DNA of 64,000 nt from Scatophagus argus (GCF_020382885.2 NC_058498.1:20613001-20677000), one strand, 5' to 3'. Counted from the first letter of the stretch, positions 1-9,596 are shown. Made by a program: numbers and translations. The notes: generated by a model not told the origin, from the sequence alone.

Positions 1-144
1 TCCTGTTGGGAGACCTGTAATGGAGACTGGTCCAACCTGTTTGACTTCTTTTCAGGTCACACACACACCTGTGATGTTGGTGGCGAATGGCAGCCATTCA
101 AAAGTTTCAAAATAAAAAACAAAACGTGTAGAAAGGCGCTCTAA
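1..144 (+). other. possible 3' end of a coding exon, unidentified
   Basis: Frame 1 is open from the window edge to a TAA at 142-144 (47 codons). It is cysteine- and tryptophan-containing and looks more protein-like than the AT-rich DNA after it. An AG|GT step near 55 could instead be a splice boundary. I recognise no family. It may be the tail of a gene lying upstream of the window, or chance. Confidence 0.12.
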
Positions 145-794
145 AACTAATGTTAAATGAGCAAATATTCAACTTAATGCTTCTCCCAGTGCATTTAAAA
201 CCTATAAAATATGTTCATGTGTTCTTCACCAAAATTTGAACTGAACATAAAGATGATACGGAATCTCAGCTTTGAATACAGTAACATATTATTATGGAGA
301 CTTTAGGCGGGAGGAAAAATATTTTGCTATTAAATAGTATTTACACATTTAAAAACAACTGGATTCATAACATTATCATTCAGGTCATAGATTTTTTTTT
401 GGGGGGGGGGGTAAAAAAGATGAGAACTTTTCTTAAATGCGTCTTAAATTCTGGAAGTTATGCTGTAATATATTGTAATAAGATAATATCATGTTTTAAA
501 ATGCCTGCTCGAACTTTTATTCCATAAATATAATTTAAAGTGAATCTGTAGGATTATAAAAATAAAAAGTTTATCAAACACTTGGAATAGCTAATTGCTT
601 TTATATTCCTGCATCCACATCAACATAAGGCTTAACATTGAGTGATGCTGAAATAAAACGGACATGAAATTACCTCCAAAATAATCAGAAATGGAATAGA
701 AAAAAATATATATAGATAAATATATTTCCTTCGAGTTTAACAGAAGCTAAATTGGGATTTGGTGCAAGAAAATGAAGACAACAGTGTCATGAGG
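145..794. other. AT-rich stretch without recognisable gene
   Basis: This stretch is AT-rich and holds a T9-G11 homopolymer pair near 392-411. The only open frame (294-527, 77 codons) crosses that homopolymer and resembles no protein I know. It is the left flank of the LTR-bracketed block. Confidence 0.5.
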
Positions 795-1172
795 AATATA
801 GTGGCCCTTTGTCACTATCCGCGCACGCTGGTTGTTTAACTGGCTTGTACGCGTGCCAGTGTAGGTGCATGCAGGTGTAAATGCATAACACAGCCAATGT
901 CCAAACACTACTGATTGTACTCCAGGTTTATTAGGCTTCATACAGTCGACGCAAAAGTACTCACTTTAACCATAACAATTCAATCTGACCTGTGAAGTTA
1001 TACACCATGGCACGGTCAAAAACCGTGTGGATTCCCCAGCGTGCACCACTACGCTGATTAGCCCACCTCCCTTTATAGACTCAAACCATGGCCTAAAATA
1101 GATACTGCCACCCACTGGCAGAAATGCACACAACACTTGTGAACATAGAAAATAACCAATTTGGCTCCTACA
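795..1172 (-). mobile_element. BEL/Pao LTR (left copy, 3' LTR by orientation)
   Basis: A 378-bp segment matches 30968-31345 over its whole length with four single-base differences (about 1%). The right-hand copy sits directly upstream of a minus-strand BEL/Pao gag region, so both are read as LTRs of that family. On the minus strand it begins TGTAGGAGCC. The base pairs just outside the pair are AGGAA (left) and CGGAA (right), a four-of-five match that would suit a target-site duplication. The inner edge abuts unit A directly. Confidence 0.75.
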
Positions 1173-1249
1173 GTCAGCCTTTGACCAACTAGCTCAGAAG
1201 TTTGTTTTTGAGTGTCATGAATCTGGAAGAAGGCTTTGGGCGCAACATG

Positions 1250-1516
1250 TCAATTCCCACAGACAGTCAGTCCCACAAACACCTCAAATGTTTTGCAGAG
1301 CTGGGGTGGATAGTGCAGGTTCAGAGTATATTTCATCCCCAGAAGCAGGCAACATGCCCTGGCCAGATCGCCAAGATCAGTAAGAACTGGGACTCCCTCA
1401 ATGACGATTCCCACTGCATCTGGCTCATGGCAGACATATGTCTGCATGTTGTGCGTTTTCAAATGCTCGTGAACACTGTTCAGAAAAACAGAACAATAAG
1501 TGGCAACAGAGAACAA
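1250..1516 (-). pseudogene. SAMD3-like protein, C-terminal exon (unit A)
   Basis: The minus-strand translation contains DAVGIVIEGVPVLTDLGDL, then MKYTLNLHYPPQL and KTFEVFVGL. This arrangement (a 'VGIVIEG' strand, a 'LLGMKYTLNL' helix, 'YPPxLxxTFEVF') is what I associate with the C-terminal domain of the fish SAMD3-like family, which is often scattered among mobile elements. The frame ends in a stop after the conserved block. Compared with unit B, about 23 bp that include the likely splice acceptor are missing here; an alternative AG lies next to the join. Possible earlier exons lie at 2518-2608 and near 2808-2850. No SAM domain or start codon is present, so this is a 3' fragment at best. Assignment is from remembered family features. 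Confidence 0.4.
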
Positions 1517-1540
1517 TCGGCAAAAGTGTCAGGATAGGTC

Positions 1541-2060
1541 GGCGTCGCTGACGCAGAAATGAGCTGAACCCCGATGCAGAGTCAAATAGGCGCAGCCAGG
1601 CGAGGTGGAGGTCCAAAAACAATAGTCTTTATTTAGGATAACAAAACCTAACTCAAAAAACACACACTTACTGTGTCTTAGGATCTGTGAATATCTGTGG
1701 CTTAACTCCTGACAAAAACAGGGCAGGGCAGGGCAGGGCATGGCATTGCATGGCAAGGCAAGGCAAGGCAAAACTAACAATAGATCCTGGCTTGACCTGG
1801 GTGAAAAACGCAGACGCACAGACAAAGGTGACTGGGAAGACAAGGACTAAATAGACATGACAACGAGACACAGGTGACACACATCAGGAGGGAGAAAGCA
1901 ATCAGGAAAACTAAAAGCAAAGCTACATGAAAACAGGGCACACAGGGGAAGAGACACTTTCAAAATAAAACAGGACATGACAAAAACCTTGAACATAATA
2001 CATGGAAACACAAGACACACATGGAACATGACACATGGACTCAAAAATCAAAAACAAAGC
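1541..2060. repeat. interspersed repeat with GGCAGG/GGCAA tandem tract
   Basis: This stretch is rich in purine-heavy, transposon-like sequence that resembles a repeat common in fish genomes. I cannot name the family. It contains a 5-bp tandem tract (CAGGG grading into CAAGG) at about 1718-1770. Unit B keeps only a short stub of that tract near 14820, so it has expanded or contracted since duplication. Open frames across it on the minus strand are low-complexity shadows. Confidence 0.4.
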
Positions 2061-2517
2061 ATAACCAAAAACACCAGGCATGACAAAAAGCCTTCAATAA
2101 AATCACACATTAAAAGTTCACTATATTTTAATCGGTATGACATTAACCTACATATGCAATGCAGTATAATTAATTTAAACCATTATGTTACCACTTTTGA
2201 CGTTATGAAAATGATGACATACATTATGTTTTTAGTCCAATTTACACTGCTAGTATTACAGTTAATAGAAAACTGATTAGAAAGTCCTTCAGTATTTGAT
2301 TACCAGAGATAATATCCGATCAATAAAAATGACTTCACTTTGATTTGGCCATAGACTAAAGTGACTTTGTGGGGTGTGTGTCAGGCCGACTGCAGTTCTT
2401 GAGTATAATTTTTAAATCAGCTGCATCAAGTTTAAAAGTTTCAGAGCTCTACAATGTGCAGCCATCTCCTTAGAAATGAAGAGTGTAGCTTTTTGTCGCT
2501 TTTCAAACTATACTTAG

Positions 2518-2608
2518 GTAGCAGTCAGAGATGAGCTCTTGCCCACTCTCTTCCATGTATTCAATGAGGCATCTCAGCGTCACGTCTCTCTTCTTCACCA
2601 CAGAGATA
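2518..2608 (-). pseudogene. SAMD3-like internal exon (unit A)
   Basis: The minus strand reads SVVKKRDVTLRCLIEYMEES and then GQELISDCY after an AG acceptor at 2609-2610. The 'RxxVLRCLxxYLxE' pattern precedes the 'VGIVIEG' block in SAMD3-like proteins, so this exon and the one at 1250-1516 plausibly belong to one gene. The 3' side has no strong GT donor at the expected place, and a stop follows shortly. A further small exon candidate with AG and GTAAGC edges lies near 2808-2850. Expression is unproven. Confidence 0.3.
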
Positions 2609-3783
2609 CTTGGATCCAAGAGTTAATAAGTGAATAACAAAAAACTGAATCTTGCAGGCAATCTTAAAATTAATAAAGAGCTGTAAACAATGTTTTTGTT
2701 TTGCAATATTAACTCAATTAGGCAACACAATACAATAAAGTACTCATTGGATGAATATGCCCCTGCAATGTTGTTACCACTTTTGCCTCACCTTAAAAGC
2801 TTACCTACTCCATGAACTGCTCCTCCCAGTAGATCTGATGGTCTTCTGAAGAAGCAACACAAATGAAAGAAGAGTTTATTTATGAAAATATCAGAATAAT
2901 TAATGTTATTGCAAAGCAATCTTTTCACTTGAACAAATGGTTTCAAAGTATTTCAATAAATTTCAGACAAATATATCAACAGATTAAATTAAGCCATATG
3001 CAATTCATTTGCAACCAACAATTACTGAGAATATTTCATTTAATCATGTACTATATACTTAGTATGCAATGGTCATACTTTTTGTGTAGCAGTTACATTT
3101 AAACCAAGTCTCTGAAAAAGTATTTTTGATTAGCCCTTGTTTTTTGATGACACCGAGTAGACTGCACCTTGTAAAAATATTTCAGACCTCACTGCACATG
3201 TAAAAATATTAATAATTGTATGATAAAACAATGTTAAAGCAGACTAGATCCATGGACAACTACTTTGCTGAACTGTTGGTACAAGCCTGTCCAGTCCTAT
3301 CTTTCTACTTCTACTTTTTTACCCTCATTCAAAGAAAAAGCAGGAAGAGAACAAGACATACACACACATTTACACATTTTCATAATACCACGTTGCAGAG
3401 AGACAGAGACACCAGAAATATTTTATGTCCTCATCTTTTGCAATCATGCAGGGACGACAACAGTTACAAACCTAGCAGTTAACCTAACTTTTAACTGACT
3501 AGTGGACAAGGATGCGAGGCCATGCTACTAGGGTTTTGCTAGCTAATTTGGACAGAGGCAGAAAATTTAAGACAAGTGATTTGAGACAGAATAATTCACA
3601 TTCACTGAGGCTAACGTTATCTTGAAGTCAACTTCGAACAGCCCAAACATCTCTACTTTCACCGTCAGTGTAGTTGTTCCAGATTAATGTTAATGTTATA
3701 CCTTCGGTGTGGCCCCATGGCGCCCACAAAGTTGACAAACTTAACGTAAATTCAAAAAGAAAAGGGAATTAATTTACTGGATG

Positions 3784-3842
3784 AAATATACTTTTTAAAA
3801 TAAATTCCTATAGACTGCACCATTGAAGGACTTTTTACAGTG
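3784..3842. repeat. left arm of inverted repeat flanking the kinase (unit A)
   Basis: The reverse complement of this 59-bp block is found at 8647-8706 with a one-base indel. Similarity continues for roughly 25 bp more on the side away from the kinase. This arm ends in ...TTTTTACAGTG and the other begins CACTGTAAAAAG. The arms point away from the kinase, so they look like ends of elements lying outside it, not like terminal repeats of an element carrying the kinase. Confidence 0.75.
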
Positions 3843-5429
3843 TACTTATATATAGTAAGTAAGTCATATTTAATCTTAGTATGTTATTGTATGATCAAAG
3901 TGTTGCCCCATCCATGTAATACATATATGATGGTGAGTGTGGAAAACACAAAACAAAAGATATAAGTTAGCAACTTTTTACTGAGTGGTGCTTTCATGTA
4001 AATGCCAAAACAGTTGGGACACTGCAGGGAATCGAACCCCATCCCGCTAAAGCAGGAGTACCATTACCAGTGCCTTTTGTTTTTGTGGCTGAAATTTCAG
4101 CTAATCTGTTCTACAACGGAGGCATGGCGTGTAAACAGGGAGGAGTCAAACTTATTGTCCCATTAGTAACTGAGCTCACGGGCTCACTGAGCTTTCTTAG
4201 GTTTTGGGTTTTTTTTACTCTCTATTTTGTATTCGTCACATCTCTTGCTTTTGGTGTAACTGGACTGTTGAATGTTGCTGTGCAACTTTATGGTGTGACT
4301 GGGCCCTCATTCTGCCTCAGTAGCTGCTGGCTGCGTGTTGGGACCAACCACAGCATTTCTTTTATTGCAACTGAAGTATCGCAGGGAGACTTTTTGAAAT
4401 CAGAATTTTGTGTTTTACACTCAGCTGACAGTTACAACGGCACGTGAGTAAAGTTTGAAAACCACAGGTAACCAGCTAATGCCAAAGTTTTCTTTATTTG
4501 TTTGATTCAGAGTTAGCAAGCTTAATGAAATAGTAGGCTATTACTAAATACTTGAAATTAGCAAATTAATTCCTTTTTGCTTTTCATTTTTAGCTGTTTT
4601 TAATAGTAGTTCAGTATAGACATTTATGTATGTTTACATTTATCATGAATTCCCATCACTCATCATTAACAGATGATCAAGTCTATATGACTTTAGGTGT
4701 TGAAAGTTCAGTTGATGTATGAAGTAAGTATGAGTTCCTTAACTGATGATCTATTAAGTGGGAACTAATCATGTGGTGACTTTTGACTATAATAGTGAAC
4801 AACAGGAATTCATGATACTTGTTGCACTGGATCATCATCAGTCATGCATTATTCAGTACTACTGAGGTATATAATTTGTAGTCTAACCTTATTACAGCGA
4901 TAGCCCAGAAGCAATAAACAGTTAAAATGCTGTTACCGTCGCAGATCCAAAGTAAACAAAATCGCACCTGGGAAGCACGTGTCTCTGCACCTTATCGGAG
5001 ATCAGAGCTACAGCTTGACGCTCGTCTATGGCCTGGCACCCAGACTCTACATGGTGTGTGTTGCGTTAGCGAAAACATCCTCTGCACAGCAATAATAACA
5101 GTGCTCAAAGAATATCAGAGAAAAAAGAAATCGCCTTTTCACGCGCAGGGCAGTGATATAAGAATGGGCCGAATTATAATATCGCCAATAGCAACCTCTC
5201 TGCAAGCAACGGAAGTCGGTTCCATCTGACAGATGTCGGACAGAGAGCGTGTTTTACATTTTAACATTACTCTTCTTTAAAATAAATGAAAATATCTGTG
5301 CATGAATCGACCCCAGTTCCTTTCAGTCATGCATGAAATCCCCGTTGAGACGTGCAGTCGTGCTTAACGCGGCAAAAAGAGTTTATTGAAACTAAGTTAA
5401 AACTACAAATTAAAATTAGAACTACAACC
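3843..5429. other. kinase upstream region, non-coding
   Basis: No convincing gene. A 125-codon frame at 4070-4447 and a 100-codon frame at 4927-5229 are open in both units, but the units are 99% identical and the translations resemble nothing known. Two segments (about 3843-3875 and 4868-4917) recur downstream of the kinase at about 7787-7820 and 7852-7899, traces of an older duplication of the kinase locus. Near 4029-4041 the minus strand holds a pol III B-box match (GGTTCGATTCC) without a full tRNA fold. Confidence 0.5.
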
Positions 5430-5437
5430 TGACGTCA
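5430..5437. promoter_or_regulatory. perfect CRE palindrome upstream of kinase A
   Basis: TGACGTCA lies inside a 12-bp palindrome (CCTGACGTCAGG, 5428-5439), about 215 bp before the kinase ATG. This is the consensus site of CREB/ATF bZIP factors. Function is inferred. Confidence 0.35.
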
Positions 5438-5549
5438 GGGCTTCGGGGCTTTGATCTGTTGCGCTGCCACTTTTTTTTAAATCACTTGTCCTTTCTGCTT
5501 TGAAGATAAAAGCTCTTTGGGATCAAAGCGCTAGATGCGGTAAAAATAT

Positions 5550-5557
5550 TATAAATA
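5550..5557 (+). promoter_or_regulatory. TATA-like element of kinase A
   Basis: TATAAATA lies about 97 bp before the kinase start codon, a workable TATA distance for a transcript with a short leader. It is kept in unit B. No transcript evidence is available. Confidence 0.3.
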
Positions 5558-5653
5558 GAATAGCTCTTTGCCCGTTCGAATCTGTCCAAGACATACTTGG
5601 AGATAAAAATACCGTTTGTGTTGGATAGAACTGGAAGCATTTAACTTGAAGAA

Positions 5654-7282
5654 ATGGCCCACAACATAGATTTTAAACCAAAAGACATTCTGTACAATGA
5701 GTCAACCGAATACCAGATAAAGAAGTTCCTGGGACAGGGGATTTACGGAAAAGTGGCCAAATGCACAAAATTAAGCACTCGGGAAGTGATGGCCGTGAAG
5801 ATTATGCGGAGAGACTTGTCCTCCTATGGCAAAGAAGAGGTGGACATCCTCAAACAACTGAAAAGGCTTGAACCAGACAAACATAATTTGCTGAAGATAC
5901 TTGACAGTTTTAATTATATGGGACATGTTTGTATGGTATTTGAAATGTTGGACATAAGTCTTGAGGATCTGGTGATTATAACGTCCCCACTGCAATTGTC
6001 TGAGATCAGAGTAATGGCACAACAGATGTTAGTGGCTCTGAATGCCCTAAAGAGCATACCTATGGTACATGCAGACATCAAGCCAGACAACATAATGCTG
6101 GTTAACCATAAGATGCAGCCCTTCAAGTTGAAATTGATCGATTTTGGCATGGCAAAAAATGTTGCTGAAATAAGGAAAGGCAGCAAAATTCAAGCAATTG
6201 GTTACAGGGCCCCTGAGGTCATTTTGGGCCTCCCACTGGATGAGGCCATCGATATGTGGGGACTTGGCTGTGTTTTAGCGTGCCTGTACCTGGGCAAGCA
6301 CCTGTATCCACTATACTCTGAATATGACGTCATGAGTTTCATCATGCGGATGCACGGTCAGCCTGAAGATCACCTGCTAAATGCTGGAATTTATTCCAAG
6401 AATTATTTCATTAAGGACAAAAACTCCCCTGATTCTCCATGGAGATTCAAAACAGTAGCTGAATACAATCGTACAAAAGGTTGGGCGGAAACACCACGTG
6501 GCAGTGATTCTGACACGTTTAACAGCTTTGATGACTTGGCCAGACCAGAAGAGAAGACTACTAGTGAGTATGAAGACACACAGGCCTTTTTAAGCCTCCT
6601 CAGAAGCATGCTACATGTGGATCCTCAAAAGAGAATCAAGCCCAGTGAAGCCTTAGGTCACCATTTCATCACAATGAAACACCTTACTCGTGACACTAAT
6701 GACGACATGTATGTCGAATCGGCCTATCAGACCATTAAAAACTGCCAGTTGGAGACGTCATCTGTTGAATTCGAGCCATTTGTAACATCAAGCGACGAAA
6801 TTAGTTGGCATGGACCTTCCCCTAATAGTTCAGTCAGCTCAATTTCAACTAACAAAGTAACTGCTGAGGACACCGATAATGGACCACAATGCACGGCTGC
6901 TGAAAAAACGGACAGGGACACAGTTACAGATGACATGGACAAAACATCAAATCCTGAGGCTGATAAGAAACCACCTGGCACAAATGAGGCAGCTCCACCT
7001 GCCTCTCTATTAAGTGAGAGAGGCAAAACATCAAATCCTGAGGCTGATAAGAAACCACCTGGCACAAACGAGGCAGCTCCACCTGCATCTCTCTTAAGTG
7101 AGAGAGGCAAAACATCAAATCCTGAGGCTGATAAGAAACCACCTGGCACAAACGAGGCAGCTCCAGAAACAGGCTTTGTTGAAGTCAGGTCCCGAAGGAA
7201 GTGGTTCAAGAGGATCCGCAAATTCTTCACCAGAATGTTCAAATCTTTTGATTGCTGCACAGAGACCACTGTTCAACTGTAA
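5654..7282 (+). CDS. HIPK-like Ser/Thr protein kinase, copy A (catalytically complete)
   Basis: A 542-residue, single-exon kinase of the DYRK/HIPK group. The glycine loop is at 27-34 (GQGIYGKV), the ATP lysine is K49 and the helix-C glutamate is about E62. The catalytic loop HADIKPDN has D141, DFG begins at D163, and the segment IGYRAPEVILGLPLDEAIDMW (about 182-202) matches the HIPK activation and substrate region, as does the HIPK-type end DPQKRIKPSEAL near 323-334. HIPKs phosphorylate transcription factors and co-repressors; here the homeodomain-interaction and PEST regions of HIPK1-3 are absent. The tail has three copies of a 28-residue repeat from residue 430, then a basic, aromatic end (RSRRKWFKRIRKFF) and a CC pair that could bind membrane. 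The start is chosen for its good context (G at -3 and +4). The stop overlaps a GTAAGT donor-like site. It probably belongs to a fish-specific HIPK-like expansion. Confidence 0.93.
   Translation: MAHNIDFKPKDILYNESTEYQIKKFLGQGIYGKVAKCTKLSTREVMAVKIMRRDLSSYGKEEVDILKQLKRLEPDKHNLLKILDSFNYMGHVCMVFEMLDISLEDLVIITSPLQLSEIRVMAQQMLVALNALKSIPMVHADIKPDNIMLVNHKMQPFKLKLIDFGMAKNVAEIRKGSKIQAIGYRAPEVILGLPLDEAIDMWGLGCVLACLYLGKHLYPLYSEYDVMSFIMRMHGQPEDHLLNAGIYSKNYFIKDKNSPDSPWRFKTVAEYNRTKGWAETPRGSDSDTFNSFDDLARPEEKTTSEYEDTQAFLSLLRSMLHVDPQKRIKPSEALGHHFITMKHLTRDTNDDMYVESAYQTIKNCQLETSSVEFEPFVTSSDEISWHGPSPNSSVSSISTNKVTAEDTDNGPQCTAAEKTDRDTVTDDMDKTSNPEADKKPPGTNEAAPPASLLSERGKTSNPEADKKPPGTNEAAPPASLLSERGKTSNPEADKKPPGTNEAAPETGFVEVRSRRKWFKRIRKFFTRMFKSFDCCTETTVQL
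6941..7165 (+). repeat. 84-bp in-frame tandem repeat in kinase A tail
   Basis: Two full copies of an 84-bp unit and a third partial copy encode residues 430-504. The protein unit starts KTSNPEADKKPPGTNEAAP and continues PASLLSERG. The copies are nearly identical to each other in DNA and identical between units A and B, so the array was made recently, before the segmental duplication. It is Pro/Lys/Glu-rich and likely disordered. Confidence 0.9.
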
Positions 7283-7381
7283 GTATCACAATGGTAAGTA
7301 GTTGAATCCCAGTCTGGACCCTTCTGTCCTTCCTCTTCTTCTTCTTCTTCTTCAGTTTGCATGTTCTCCCTGTCTCCGGTT
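7283..7381 (+). repeat. partial SINE-like segment after kinase A stop
   Basis: From about 7301 (TTGAATCCCAGTCTGGACCC) this stretch matches part of the SINE-like repeat at 8338-8646, including the CTT tract. It joins directly to the minisatellite, which appears to have grown from the next part of the same repeat. Confidence 0.6.
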
Positions 7382-7740
7382 GGGTTTTCTCCGGGTGCTC
7401 CGGTTTCCTCCCACGATTCCCCCCCCCAAAAAAAGTCAATTACTATGTGATGTTGTATTTCATTGTCTGGGTTTTCTCCGGGTGCTCCGGTTTCCTCCCA
7501 CGATCCCCCCCCCCCCCCCCCAAAAAAAGTCAATTACTATGTGATGTTGTATTTCATTGTCTGGGTTTTCTCCGGGTGCTCCGGTTTCCTCCCACGATCC
7601 CCCCCCCCCCAAAAAAAAGTCAATTACTATGTGATGTTGTATTTCATTGTCTGGGTTTTCTCCGGGTGCTCCGGTTTCCTCCCATTTCCTCCCACAATCC
7701 AAAAAAACAATAGTCAATTACTATGTGATGTTGTATTTCT
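7382..7740. repeat. minisatellite with C-run/A-run units (unit A)
   Basis: Four units of roughly 90-100 bp. Each begins GGGTTTTCTCCGGGTGCTCC and ends near GATGTTGTATTTC. The first three contain a C homopolymer (up to about 16) followed by an A run; the last has a shorter join. The GGGTTTTCTCCGG part is the body of the SINE-like repeat at 8338-8646. Homopolymer lengths differ between units A and B. Long proline-rich frames across it are artefacts. Confidence 0.88.
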
Positions 7741-7904
7741 TTGCTAATTTTCCTTGTGTTTTTATGTTTGTGAAGAGTTTAGACTTTATTACTTATATAT
7801 AGTAAATAAGTCAAATTTAATCTTTTATTTTCCTTCCTTTTATTAATTCCTATAATTCGTAGTCTAACCTTATTACAGCGATAGCCCAGAAGCAATAAAA
7901 TAGT

Positions 7905-8028
7905 TGAAGAAGAAACAGGCTTTGGTGAAGTCAGGTCCCAAAGGAAGTTGTTCAACAGGATCTGCAAATTCTTCACCAGAATGTCCAAATCTTTTGATTG
8001 CTGCACAGAGACCACTGTTAAACTGTAA
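7905..8028 (+). pseudogene. kinase C-terminal tail fragment (unit A)
   Basis: The translation reads EETGFGEVRSQRKLFNRICK and onward to a stop, aligning with the last 40 or so residues of the kinase at 5654-7282 but with several substitutions. It is preceded by diverged copies of sequence that lies upstream of the intact kinase, so it is what remains of an older tandem kinase copy after an internal deletion. It lacks the whole kinase domain. Its end keeps the CTGTAAGTA stop/donor overlap. Confidence 0.8.
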
Positions 8029-8337
8029 GTAACAGGTCATAAATCCCTCGCTCTCCATGTTAGCATAGAGGCCTATGGTGGCTCCATCACCCAACTTCAA
8101 CTATACACGATCAGATTCCAAATTACATCATCAGCGAATGATAGCAGCACTACTGTCCGGGATATTTCTGCTCCCCATTTGTCCAATGGGAAGAAGCGGA
8201 GACGTACTTCATCTTTACATACACTGATCAGTTACAACATTAAAATCACTGAAAGGTGATGTGAATAACGTTAATCCTATCTTTACGATGCAATGTTCTG
8301 CGGGGAAACCTTGGCTTGCAGTAATCACGTGGATGGG

Positions 8338-8646
8338 TGTGGCATGGTGATGCAATGGTTTGCACTGTTGCCTCATAGCCAGAGGGTTCCAGGTTTGAAT
8401 CCCAGTCTGGACCCTTCTGTCCTTCCTCTTCTTCTTCTTCTTCTTCTTCTTCTTCAGTTTGCATGTTCTCCCTGTACCTGTCTGGGTTTTCTCCGGGTGC
8501 TCCGGTTTCCTCCCACAATCCAAAAAACATGTACATTAGGTTAATTGGCTATTCTACATTGCCCCTAGGTGCGAGTGTGTGAGTGTGTGAGTGTGTGGTT
8601 GTCTGGTCTTGTGTGTCAGCCCTGCGACTGACTGGCGATCAGTCCA
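8338..8646 (+). repeat. tRNA-derived SINE-like repeat (unit A)
   Basis: The head GTGATGCAATGGTTTGCACTG resembles a tRNA A-box region, and GGTTTGAATCC fits a pol III B box. A CTT microsatellite follows, then a body containing GGGTTTTCTCCGGGTGCTCC and TTAGGTTAATTGG, and a GTGTGAGTGTGTGAG tract. This layout is common as an interspersed repeat in percomorph fish. I cannot give its database name. Confidence 0.6.
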
Positions 8647-8732
8647 CACTGTAAAAAGTCCTTCAATGGTGCAGTCTATAGGAATTTATTTTAAAAAAGT
8701 ATATTTCTTCCAATAAATTAATTAATTAATTT
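8647..8732. repeat. right arm of inverted repeat flanking the kinase (unit A)
   Basis: It begins CACTGTAAAAAGTCCTTC and is the reverse complement of 3784-3842, with an additional AATTAATT stretch. See the left arm for interpretation. Confidence 0.75.
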
Positions 8733-9596
8733 CCTTTTTTAAATTTATTTAAGTTACACATGAGTAAAAAGTGTGAATGTTTTGGTAACTTATTATTATC
8801 CATCATAAAATTGATTTTACTGAACTTCACAATAAATTGCTTCCACAAAATGCTTCATTTCCAGCTTTAGCCAGTTCCCCTTGAGGTATGTCCCTATGCC
8901 ACAAAAATTATTCATCATTATAAGATTTGGGATCATTTCTCAGAGCATCTATTCAAAAAATCACTGACGTTTCATCAGTACTGACATTTCAATATGCCGG
9001 TTGTCCTGGGGGCGCCGACACCATTGCTAGTCAATACTTTGCTGCATTCTCTGTTGCATGTGGAAGTGGGAAACTTCAAACATTAAAATGTGGCTGCTGA
9101 ACTGCACAATCAGGCATAATTTGTTGCTCTTCTGCTGCGATTGGTGAAAAGATTGGTTTAACATGGCTCACTAAAAGGAACCTTATCAATGGCATCCATT
9201 TTTTCAGTGCCCATAATGTGAATATGCTGTATAGAAAGTGTGGGGTCATACTTCTCACAGTACCTATGTTGCCTGAAGGCAACGTGACAGAGGAAGGTCC
9301 TCAGCCTTCTTTGTTATGCTGTCACTCATGATTGAACGGCCCTCTAAGCAGATGCCACGCCCCCCACGTCAGATCAGGGCAAAAAGTTTGAAACTGAAAA
9401 GATGAGACCTGAAAGTGAACAAAAGATCTGAAAGCAAAAAAATAAATAAATAAATAAATAAATTCTGAAACCCGAAAAGATTTGAAAGATTTGGTATTTT
9501 TGCGTTTTAAGTTCAAAATCAAAATTTCAACTTTCAAGTTCAAATCTTTTTTTCAAATGAATGAAACTTTTGCACCTGATTTGGCTCCATACCTCT
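8733..9596. other. non-coding stretch
   Basis: AT-rich sequence with an AAATA tandem tract near 9440-9462 (replaced by a plain A run in unit B near 23822). I see no gene. Confidence 0.4.

Noticed and set aside
4029-4075. tRNA gene on the minus strand (B-box GGTTCGATTCC)
   Set aside because: The acceptor stem, D arm and a 7-base anticodon loop cannot be formed. At most it is a decayed tRNA-like head, and the B box is changed in unit B.
4070-4447. 125-codon plus frame open in both units (also 18462-18839)
   Set aside because: The units are only about 1% diverged, so shared openness is no evidence of coding. The translation is low in charged residues and resembles no protein.
4927-5229. 100-codon plus frame upstream of the kinase, also at 19319-19621
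   Set aside because: No family resemblance and no splice link to the kinase ATG. It lies in the presumed promoter region.
6727-7269. 180-codon minus frame antisense to the kinase tail
   Set aside because: It is a shadow of the repeated, codon-biased kinase C-terminus, with no independent support.
7302-7747. Overlapping proline- and glycine-rich frames of 80-150 codons
   Set aside because: They are translations of the minisatellite and its C and A runs, and they change with run length.
3784-8732. Kinase carried as cargo by a terminal-inverted-repeat transposon
   Set aside because: The inverted arms point away from the kinase, opposite to what a transposon carrying it would show.
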